From: Buxus sempervirens | Taxonomy: Eukaryota; Streptophyta; Magnoliopsida; Buxales; Buxaceae | Length of the DNA stretch: 64,000 nt | Direction of reading: 5' to 3' | Assembly (NCBI GenBank): GCA_947561395.2 | Contig: OX387195.1 | Location: 1,371,501-1,435,500, forward strand | Part shown: one piece after another, positions 56,701 through 64,000 of the stretch | Position numbering within the stretch: position 1 is the stretch's first letter | Layout of the letters: each line of letters opens with the position of its first letter | Made by a program: the position numbers and the translations under genes | The notes under the pieces: model-generated | Told to the model about the DNA's origin: nothing | What the model saw: the letters and a program-made list of their open reading frames with translations, nothing else | The model's database searches: none

Positions 56701-59333
56701 CCATACCTCATTTTTAGATTTTAAGAATGAGTTTTGAATTTTCATTATGGCGAACTTGTAAAATAAAGAAATCTTCCATTTTTACAGTGGGAAACTTTTA
56801 AATGCATTAAATTGAACCATACTTCATTGCATTTACATTTTGACTAAACTTCTATTGGGTATAGCAACTCTTTTACTATTATGTTAACATGACATTGAAA
56901 AATCTTCTAAATTATGCCTCAATTGGCTTTCATTTTTTTATCAAGAACTCATCTTGATCTATTTAGAGAACTAGTTTATGAGATTTTTTTAGTGTGTTTG
57001 GTTGATACAAAACCAAAGGAGTTGTTGTACACAAATCAAGTTCGGTCAACATGTAAATGCAAATTGTAGTCAAATTTAACAAAATTTATAAGCTTGCGGC
57101 TGCATACACAAGATTCATATAATTACAAGTTTGCCCCGACAAAAATGAAATATCACCTTATTTTACAAGTTTGACATCAAAAAAATTCAAAATTTAAAAT
57201 TCATTCTCAAAATCAATAAATGGGGGAAAGAATGAGCTTTTATTCATTCTCATTTTGGGATAACCATTTTCCACACCCAACCAAATTCTCATCTATGAAA
57301 CATAATTCATTCTAACAACTAGAACTTATTCTAAGCCCCAGATGAGTTCTCAAAATTAACTTCAAATAGTACCTTAGCCCTTTAAAGTATATCATAGAAT
57401 AGTTCTTGAAATGAGCTCCTCATCAAAATGAAATCAAGAAATTTGGTTTGGAATAGCGTCTATAAATAGGTCTGTGCAACAAACAAAAGAAGATCTGAGT
57501 TCTTGTGTGTGATTACAATGGTAAGACAACATGTGTGTCATGCTCAAATATTCAAAGAAAGAAGGAGCAAAAGAAATATATACGGCTCAAGAAAGACATA
57601 TATATGGTGGTAATAAAACTGATAAATGACAAGAAAACAATGTAAAATTCCTAAAATAATAAGAGATTAATCATCCTTTTTTTCTTTAGCCATTAGAAAG
57701 CTGCCTGCAAAAGGTCATTTACCCCAAGCACTGCTGGTCAAGGACTATGTAACACGGTCTTTTGGCACCTAGCTCTTGTCAAACAACCATGCAAGCATTA
57801 TTTCCCAAATAAATAACAATATATGCTAAAGAAAAAAGGCGGAAACAATACCGATGTGACACAACACAAAATCATCTACATTATTATGGAATGATAATTA
57901 GACATTGTGAATAAGAATTATACCACAGCTCCTATACACAGTACTGCTTGATACTTTCCCAACTTTCCAAGCCTTTCTGCAGCAACAGGAATTTCAAAGC
58001 TACCAGGTACCCATACAACCTGATGAACAATAAAGACAAAAATTTCACAAGGCAGTTTCCATTCAATAATAACAAGAATTGAATGTATATTTATGCTGCA
58101 CCTATCTAATGGAAGAACTAGAAAATGAAAAATAGTTCTGTTGGTGAGCCACATCTCATATAATCAAAGCCATCCAAATTGCAATCCCTGGCATTCCTAA
58201 CCAGAAAATATGTTGATTGCACACATTGTCCAACTTTTCCCTATCTATGAAGTGCAGAAGCTAGCTGACCAGTAAGCTTTCTTGTCTGCCATGCACAGGA
58301 AGATTTGTAGACATGTTCAAGCAGATGGATAACTCCTTGTATACTAGTTTGGAAGCAATTATCTTCAACATAGAGCCACAGAGAGAGAGAGAGAGAGATG
58401 ATGATGTAGAAGAATGAGTGATAATTCCTAAAGCCCAGAACGTAAAAATAAATTCATTTTACAGAGTCTTAAATAATTATGTTTGTGTGTATGTGTGCTT
58501 GCAAAGAGAACTAGAGAGAGGAGATAAAGAGGCTATCAAGCTTCCCTTTGCCCCCCACCCCCACCCACCAAAAACCAAAGAGTTCACGTATAACACAGTA
58601 TCAACACTGCATAAATTTTGATAGAAGCAAAAAGAAATAAATGTGAGCATCAAAAGCACTTGAGCAATAAACGAAATTAGACAGTTTTGATTCCAAAAAC
58701 CAGGATTAAGGTTCATCAAATATTCAGAAACATCTAAGAAATTTAGATAGATGTATGCATACATCACCACCCTACCACCGCCCCATCACCCAAACACACA
58801 CACACACATATTCATATATGTGTCTGCATGTATCTGTGTGCATGCGCACTTGCACAAAAGAGATAAAGAGCATAAATTAATCTACAAATAAATTCTTTAA
58901 ACAACCATTAACCCTTTATCCATCTTTCCCTCTCACACAAGAAAACCATCACACGAACAAAACGAAAAAAGAAAAAAACCTTTTTCCCTCACCCTTCCAC
59001 CGTATTCCATGCATATCACATCTTAAAATATGATCCTCAAGCATTCTTAGCAGTTTAGATATATCTTTCATTGTAATTCTGACACCTTCAGCAAATTAAT
59101 TACTCTGAAAACCATAAAGTGACATGCAACTAATAAACTTAATTAAGGTCGGTCTCATACATGATTAAATCTAAGATAATGAAAACCTTACACAAGCGTT
59201 GACATAAAAATCTAGCATAGCAAAAGAAATTACATACATCAATGTCTTCCTCTCTGACTGAATATCTCTTGAAAGTTTCCAAAGCTCCCTCCAACAGCAG
59301 TTTAGTCACTAGTTCATTAAACCTCCCTACAAC
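45456..59333 (-). CDS. 6,7-dimethyl-8-ribityllumazine synthase, split gene, N-terminal exon not in view
   Basis: Penultimate enzyme of riboflavin synthesis: joins 5-amino-6-ribitylaminouracil with dihydroxybutanone phosphate to give lumazine; plastid-located in plants. Six exons on the minus strand, all with GT-AG borders and compatible phases: 59333-59238, 58019-57924, 52570-52492, 46656-46610, 46342-46283 and 45497-45456, giving about 140 residues. Diagnostic motifs: [43 protein letters not shown] (phosphate loop GDT and catalytic His), [27 protein letters not shown] (catalytic Arg) and [11 protein letters not shown] at the end. The transit peptide and first roughly 15 mature residues are not found up to 60.66 kb. 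Introns of 5.35 and about 5.8 kb hold repeats and LINE relics. A second copy of exon 3 carries a stop. Coding sequence is otherwise intact, so the gene is probably active if its first exon lies beyond the window. Confidence 0.93.
46283..46342 (-). CDS. Lumazine synthase exon (20 codons)
   Basis: [20 protein letters not shown]. The donor is GTAAGT (perfect consensus) and the acceptor ends TGACAG. Contains the conserved Arg and the GNKGAEAA helix. Confidence 0.94.
46610..46656 (-). CDS. Lumazine synthase exon (47 nt)
   Basis: Encodes (G)[15 protein letters not shown]. The first Gly codon is split with the preceding exon (G + GA). Acceptor TATTGCAG, donor GTATAAC. Confidence 0.94.
46657..48199. 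other. Intron sequence of lumazine synthase without recognised elements
   Basis: AT-rich; a GA microsatellite at 47691-47722. Small plus-strand frames (for example 47779-48000) match nothing I know. Confidence 0.45.
48200..49500 (+). pseudogene. RTE-type LINE relic (endonuclease to reverse transcriptase), in intron, antisense
   Basis: In order on the plus strand: [20 protein letters not shown] and [20 protein letters not shown]; then, after a frameshift at about 48430, a [20 protein letters not shown] and [11 protein letters not shown] segment (AP-endonuclease-like domain of RTE elements). Next come [16 protein letters not shown] and linker sequence, then [37 protein letters not shown] (reverse-transcriptase start). 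Many stops and frame changes; no catalytic YADD part remains. Dead. Confidence 0.85.
49501..50450 (+). pseudogene. L1-type LINE 3' fragment with zf-RVT domain, in intron
   Basis: [20 protein letters not shown] (with frame changes) near 49555-49615, then [14 protein letters not shown] near 49715-49755. At 50134-50448 a frame has [20 protein letters not shown], then AVDHIFIH and [13 protein letters not shown]. This is the reverse-transcriptase zinc-binding region of plant L1 elements. The related living-type copy is at 61955-63130. Confidence 0.8.
50451..51226. other. Intron sequence, no recognised element
   Basis: AT-rich; nothing recognised. Confidence 0.45.
51796..51874 (-). pseudogene. Duplicate lumazine synthase exon with a stop codon
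   Basis: 79 nt identical in frame and splice sites (acceptor CAGTAG, donor GTCTCT) to 52492-52570, but the Gly codon GGA is TGA (plus-strand TCA at 51821-51823). It reads [17 protein letters not shown] then stop. Using it alone truncates the enzyme. Using both copies shifts the frame, since 79 is not a multiple of 3. Skipping it restores the normal product. Confidence 0.92.
52492..52570 (-). CDS. Lumazine synthase exon (79 nt), functional copy
   Basis: Encodes [20 protein letters not shown], then SAGLKS plus one base of the next Gly codon. Carries the phosphate-binding GDT and the catalytic His. Precedes the stop-bearing copy in transcript order. Confidence 0.94.
52589..54207. other. Intron sequence with homopolymers
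   Basis: A C28-30 tract at about 52882-52911 next to an A run. A more GC-rich block at 53450-53790 (GCATGCCG, GAAACAG repeats, ends CCGAAACTTAAAACCTTGG) may be an unidentified repeat. No gene. Confidence 0.45.
54228..54429 (+). mobile_element. 5'-truncated, 5'-inverted LINE insertion with a 20-bp target duplication
   Basis: The 20-mer GGAAAAGTTGCCAAAACTGT occurs at 54208-54227 and again at 54430-54449. The insert ends in TACTGATC plus an A run, as plant LINE 3' ends do. Its first part (about 54243-54262) is the inverse of about 54276-54295 (AAGCCTTCCTCATCCCCTCC), the signature of twin-primed 5' inversion. Confidence 0.85.
54450..56500. other. Intron sequence without recognised genes
   Basis: AT-rich with scattered short frames; none convincing. 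Confidence 0.45.
56530..57376. mobile_element. TIR element (MITE-like) in the lumazine synthase intron
   Basis: The left end (ATGCCATTTGGAGTTAAG...) and the reverse complement of the right end (GTACTATTTGAAGTTAAT...) match with mismatches for over 120 bp. Shared motifs: TTAGAATAA.TTCTA, GGTT.CGTG and AATGAGTTCTC. A TA/TTA-type duplication is possible but not clear, so the exact ends are approximate. Confidence 0.65.
57377..57923. other. Intron sequence
   Basis: No element recognised. Confidence 0.4.
57924..58019 (-). CDS. Lumazine synthase exon (32 codons)
   Basis: [20 protein letters not shown], then [12 protein letters not shown]. Acceptor TTCATCAG, donor GTATAAT. The WVPGSFEIP motif lines the substrate pocket in this family. 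Confidence 0.95.
58020..59237. other. Intron of lumazine synthase with simple repeats
   Basis: GA repeat at 58379-58398 and CA repeat near 58793-58808. The overlapping frames at 58418-58770 are chance. Confidence 0.55.
59238..59333 (-). CDS. Lumazine synthase exon (32 codons)
   Basis: [20 protein letters not shown], then [12 protein letters not shown]. Acceptor TTTACAAAG, donor GTATGTAA. The Phe of GRFN is the conserved ring-stacking residue. The exon before it (transit peptide, GLRFAI-type start) is not found in the window. Confidence 0.94.
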
Positions 59334-60664
59334 CTTTGTAAACAAAATAGTTCCCGATGAATTACAATTACTGATTAAAAAGCACATCACAGCAAGAAAC
59401 AAATTATAATACAAAATACAGCAAATAACATCCAGCTGGGACTCAGTAGTTTTAAATCATGCCCAATCCATAACGATAAACTTATAAATCATAACCCAAT
59501 GTAAGTCCCACCAAAGCATAGTCCTAAGAGGGGGCTGGTGAAAGACCTAACTTATGGCATTTTAGTGAAAAGTGGTTATGCTGTAGACTCAACCCTGTAA
59601 TTTACATTGGAAAACCGAAGCGTTAATCTTCACACCAGATGACAGTCCTTATCTACCTTCATGTAGACCCATAAAATTTAAAAACAAAAAAAATATAAAT
59701 AATAAATCCTAAAAACTAACAACTTCAAGCAATACTAAACTGGACAAAGAAAGAGTTAAAACAAGGCAAAATATCATCCCATCATAATTTGTGAATATTG
59801 TCTATGACGGAAATTCACCTCTCTTTTTATCTAACACATGAAGTCAACAACAATAACTAGAAATTGTACTAAGCAAACCAAAACCAGTAAAAAAGAAACT
59901 GATTTAACGAATCAAATCCGTTTTCATTCAATTTAAGGCACTTGAATACCCACCAACCAAAAGAAAAAAAAAAACTTAAGAAAAATTAGTAATAATAATA
60001 AAAATAATGAGTACTTGCAACAACCTCAGTACTAAGTATCTGACAAATTCCCCCAAAAAATTAAACATCTATGCGGCAGTAAATAACTAAAACACATAAT
60101 AGGACAGGAACTCCAACATTTATCTTCTAAAAAGGACAAACTTATCAAGCTCTATAATCCTAAACTTGAACTTTGAATTCACATGGAGAACATGTGAAAG
60201 CAACACTACTATTGCTTCAGATGTCTCAGAGGACAAAAGGAGGCAGCTAAATTAAAAGATAGCAATCGAATTTTTTGGCAAATATACTGTTGCCAAATTT
60301 GGGTCAATCAAAACAAAATCAAATCTTTCATATTTGGCAACATAAGAAGAAGATGAGTTGTAGAATATTCTCATATTTGTATTGATTGATTTAAATAGTG
60401 GAGAGCCTGTGATTTCCCAGCAAGAAAAAAGAGGGGATCACATTCATGGATGTATAATATAGCCGGGAAAGGTAAAAACTAGTAGCAAACAGATTGTGAT
60501 AGAAAGAGAAGTGTAGGATTAAGGTAGGAACATAAAACAGCCTAGGGCTTGAAGAGTTCTTGAGAAAAACTCAGATCTGTAGTTTCTGTAAAATCAATAA
60601 TAATAATGGCTACTACAGCAACTAAAAGAGGCTATTTATAATAGCCTTTAACAACCCTACAATT
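59334..60664. other. AT-rich sequence upstream of the last visible lumazine synthase exon
   Basis: No exon with a transit peptide or LRFAI-type start found on the minus strand. Probably intron 1. No other element recognised. Confidence 0.45.
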
Positions 60665-61812
60665 AGTGTTGGTTCCTGTATCCTCACTTACGACCTACAA
60701 AGGGTAAGGATTCTGAGAGCAACATAGCAGCTCAAGCTACTACTGATTCCCAGATTTCCTTGGACACAATTGCTCAGCTCTTGCAGAAGCTTGTTCAGTC
60801 AACCCATACCACACAGGAAGCCTCTTCCTCTATGGTTCATGATTCTGGTAATACTTTAGCCCTTCTTTCATCAAAAAATTCTACATGGGTTGTTGATTCG
60901 GGTGCAACCGATCACATGTGTAATAATCCTGAGATTTTAACCAATCTTCACAATGTCTCTCACTCTATCTCCATTGCAAATGGAACCCAAGTTCCCATCC
61001 AAGGAGTTGGAAAGACTCAATTTTTTTCATCCACTTCTGATGCTTTACATATTCCATCATTCTCATCCAATTTACTCTCTGTTAGTAAAATAACTAGAGA
61101 ACTAAATTGTGACGTTATTTTCTCTCCACATTCTATGATTTTTCAGGAAAGGACCACGGGGATGAAGATTGGTGAAGGACAATTGAGTCATGGGCTGTAC
61201 AATGTTGATTTGCAAAGTATGGCCATAAATGTGAGAGCAAAGGACATTTCCTCATTGTGGCACAAAAGATTGGGGCATCCATCAAACCAAGTACTTAAAG
61301 TTCTGATTCCTAATTCTTTGGTAGACTCAAATAGCTATGAGACATGTCATTTTTCTAAACATCACAGATTACCTTTTCCTCATAGCTTTCATATTTCTGA
61401 AAATCTTTTTGATTTGGTTCATTCAGACTTGTGGGGTCAAGCCCCAACCAAATCTAGGGATAGATATAGATACTTTATCACTTTCATAGATGATAAATCT
61501 CGTGCTACATAGTTTATCTTTTGAAATTTAAAAGTGATGCTCTTACTGCCTCTCAAGATTTTTGTCATATGGTCTCTACCCAATATGGTGCCAAAATTAA
61601 GGTCTTAAGGACTGATAATGGTCGTGAATATGATAATAAGCCCTTTTCTGATTATCTCAAGAATCTAGGCATTATACACCAAACATCATGTGTTGGAACA
61701 CGTCAGCAAAATGGGGTTGCTGAACGTAAAAACAGGCACTTTCTTGAGGTCATTAGATCACTTCTATTTCAAATGAATCTTCCAAAAAGCTACTGGTCTG
61801 ATGCTGTATTTT
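60665..61812 (+). pseudogene. Ty1/copia pol fragment (protease and integrase), 5'-truncated, interrupted
   Basis: Plus strand. The frame opens near 60665 (CWFLYPHLRPTKGKD) and the first ATG is at 60760. Protease motif WVVDSGATDHM (about residue 43 after that ATG); GAG-pre-integrase motif LWHKRLGHPS; integrase zinc-finger remnant (ETCHFSKHHRLPF, a second Cys missing). Catalytic core D in VHSDLWG, D in RTDNGREY and E in GVAERKNRHF are all present. A 1-nt deletion at 61510 turns the RATW-VYLL junction into a stop and the frame continues at 61521. The sequence ends at SYWSDAV, where a LINE poly(A) tail begins. No LTR, reverse transcriptase or RNase H follows in the window. Confidence 0.92.
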
Positions 61813-64000
61813 TCTATTTTTTTTTTTATAAGTGATGAAATTTCATTAATAAGGGGGAAAAGAAAGTACATAGATAAAGAAAATAAGCCAAAAGAAGCCT
61901 AAACTGAGGACAACAATGCCCCAGTCCAAGCACCAACACAAACACAAACACACTCTAAGTATCCATACAAGAAGAGAGGTCACCAAAAACTAGAGAGGTG
62001 CTAGATGCCCCAATCTTAGCTAAACTATCTACAAAGTCATTAGTTGCCCTTAATACGTGTTTGAATGAGACGTTCAAACTCCGTGCCAAAAAACAAGCAA
62101 GTCTAATCTGATCCAAGTATCTCCACGGTCCTGACACCTCTCTAGTCATCCATCCCACTACGTTGGCAGCATCCCCTTCAATGACCACGTCCCGTAGTCC
62201 CATGGTATGAATGTAACGAATGCCTGTAATAAGTGCAAGTAACTCCGCCCTTGTGGAATCCGCTACTCCAATAGGTCCACGGTATGCAGCAATGACATTA
62301 CAATGATGATCCCTGAAAACCCCTCCAACACCTGCTGCTCCGGGATTCCCCAATGAACACCCATCAAAATTTAACTTGATACTCCCTTCTGATGGAGGAA
62401 TCCAAGCACAATGAGGTAGTACCACAAATGGTGAAGAAAAACACACTGTAGCCCAACTCCTCCCAATATCAATACCAGAAAAGCGTTGAAATTGCGGGTA
62501 TCTAGAAGTCCACAAACCAACTGAAATCCTGATTGCTTCAATCACCAAGTTTATAGAGGATTTCTTATCTTCAAATATTTTACTATTTCTATCCTTCCAT
62601 ATAAACCAAAATACTGCATGAAACAACATTCTGTACATTATTTTACCCCTTTTCCCGATACCTGGGAATCTCCATTGATTGATTAAATCAATAGCCTTCC
62701 CTGGCATAGCCCAACTAACTCCAATGTCCCTGATAAAACAACACCATATCGCTCCAGCAAAAGGGCAGTGAATAAATAGATGATCTATAGACTCTCCTTG
62801 CCTCATATGTAAGATACAAACATTAGGCAATAAAGATACCCATTTCCGTCTATTTTGGAGGTGGTCAGCAGTATTTATTTTATAGAGAAGAGTGGTCCAC
62901 ACAAAAGCTTTGATCTTAGGAGGAATAAGAGGCTTCCAAAGAGAGGAGCAAGGCAACGAGCAAGGAGATAAGGGGGCATCGTTCCTACACAAATGAAAGA
63001 AGGACCTACAGGAGAAAGAACTAGAAGCCTCAGGACACCAAATACGAGAATCCTGGACACCCGAATCAATAATAACATCTTTGAGGGATTCCAACAGCAA
63101 TGACAATTCTAACAATTCAGAATCCCGCAACTCTCTTCTGAAAGGGAGATGCCAATCAATACCAGTGGAAGAAAGGGCAATGACATCACAAACAACAGCA
63201 TCCAGGACAGAAACAACACTGAAAAGACTAGGGAACTAAAAGGAAAGGGCCGCGGGGCCCCACCAAATGTCATGCCAAAACAAAATAGAGGAGCCAGATC
63301 CCACCGAAAAACGACTATGAGCTTGAAAAATAGAATATAGAGGTACGATACTCTTCCAGATACTGAGAGCAGAAGTGCGAGACACACCTCTAACATCCCA
63401 CCCATTTTGTGCAAGACCATACTTTGACCCAATAACTTGACGCCATAGACTAGTCCTCTCATTGTTGAAACGCCAAAGCCACTTAGCAATTAGAGAGGAA
63501 TTCCGAGCGTGAAGATTTCCTAAGTCAATCCCTCCATTTTCCTTACTCATGCACACGACCTTCCACTTGACCAAGTGATCCTTCTTTACACCCCCACCTT
63601 CCCATAAAAAGTCTCTTTGAAGCTTCTCAATGATACTCACCACCCTCATGGGCATCCTAAACATAGACATAAAATACACCGGCAAATTTGAGAGGGCCGA
63701 CTTAATAAGGGTTATCCTCCCCCCAAAGGATAAATAATTCCTTTTCCAATTGGCCAAACACTTTTCCACCCTCTCAATAACAGGCTCCCAAAAAGAAACA
63801 GATCTAAAGACACCCCCTAGGGGCAACCCTAAATACGATAAAGGCAACGACCCAAACGAAAAGCCAAATCTACTTGCTAACTCACCTATTATCTGAGCGT
63901 TCATGTTCAAACCTATCACCTGACTTTTTTGCATATTAATTCTTAAACCCGAGATCAACTCAAATGCTTTTAAGATACTCCTCAAAGCATCCACCTGATC
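61813..64000 (-). mobile_element. L1-type LINE, 3' part, inserted into the copia fragment
   Basis: On the minus strand the element ends with CTTATTAATGAAATTTCATC, ACTTATAAAA and a poly(A) run at about 61830-61817, directly against the copia integrase. Its 5' part lies beyond the window, so the target duplication cannot be checked. Coding parts are listed separately. Confidence 0.9.
61955..63994 (-). pseudogene. L1 LINE ORF2: reverse-transcriptase C-terminus, zf-RVT, RNase H
   Basis: 63994-63236 encodes the reverse-transcriptase thumb and connection (ISGLRINMQKSQVIGLN, LPLSYLGLPLGG, YFMSMFRMP, LWRQVIGSKYGLAQNGWD). Frame changes between about 63236 and 63130 break it. 63130-61955 (391 aa) carries the zinc-binding region (KIKAFVWTTLLYKINTADHL, ESIDHLFIHCPFAGAIWCCF; the CxxC is CILH, one Cys lost). 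A C-terminal RNase H domain follows with all four acidic residues: NFDGCSLGNPG, STRAELLALI, VIEGDAANVV and NDFVDSLAK. The plant L1 subgroup with an RNase H acquired after the zinc region has this order. Recent-looking but broken. Confidence 0.92.

Noticed and set aside
59334-60664. A first exon of lumazine synthase in this stretch
   Set aside because: No minus-strand frame with a transit peptide or the expected core start joined by a suitable donor.
1-64000. tRNA, rRNA or known small RNA genes
   Set aside because: None seen; the only rRNA-like sequence is the partial 5S block inside the TRIM LTR.

Overview
The window is nuclear DNA from a flowering plant, most likely a dicot. It is AT-rich and has spliced genes with GT-AG introns, TATAAATA promoters and plant transposon lineages: Ty3/gypsy, Ty1/copia, L1 and RTE LINEs, Helitron, MULE, hAT, PIF/Harbinger and a Cassandra-like TRIM. 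I find only two convincing host genes; most of the rest is transposon sequence, much of it nested.

Layout. (1) 1-5.4 kb: a hAT element inside a PIF/Harbinger-like element; then an unidentified membrane-protein gene (about 2.1-3.1 kb) with a TATA box and poly(A) signal; then a gypsy integrase relic and a PIF-like end. (2) 5.35-8.7 kb: a decayed Helitron Rep protein on the minus strand. Upstream of it lie AT-rich duplicated spacers and, at 11.1 kb, a possible first exon of a HUB/BRE1-like ubiquitin ligase. (3) 12-18.5 kb: AT-rich spacer with tandem repeats and microsatellites. (4) 18.55-44.6 kb: a nested stack. A TRIM LTR is split by a roughly 25-kb insert, which I read as one solo LTR (18672-43740). 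That LTR holds solo LTRs at 19763-22090, 23375-37759 and 38947-43350. The second holds a 7-kb inverted repeat and two more solo LTRs; the third holds a PIF/Harbinger element. Most levels are dated by target-site duplications (TSDs) that I could read directly. (5) 43.7-44.8 kb: a chimeric TRIM cluster with a 5S-rRNA-like promoter. (6) 45.4-59.4 kb: a plastid-type lumazine synthase (riboflavin pathway) gene on the minus strand, in six exons plus one tandemly duplicated exon copy with a stop codon. Its introns hold LINE relics. (7) 60.7-64 kb: a truncated copia element interrupted by an L1 LINE that runs off the window; the first lumazine synthase exon is not seen.

The strongest observations are: the readable nesting order; the near-identical 3.19-kb inverted arms around a 200-N gap (a long-TIR MULE or an assembly artefact); hairpin minisatellites with paired base changes in one LTR family; the duplicated 79-nt lumazine synthase exon; and the 5S-like LTR lacking the middle of its promoter. 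All statements come from reading the sequence by eye; no alignment or database search was run.
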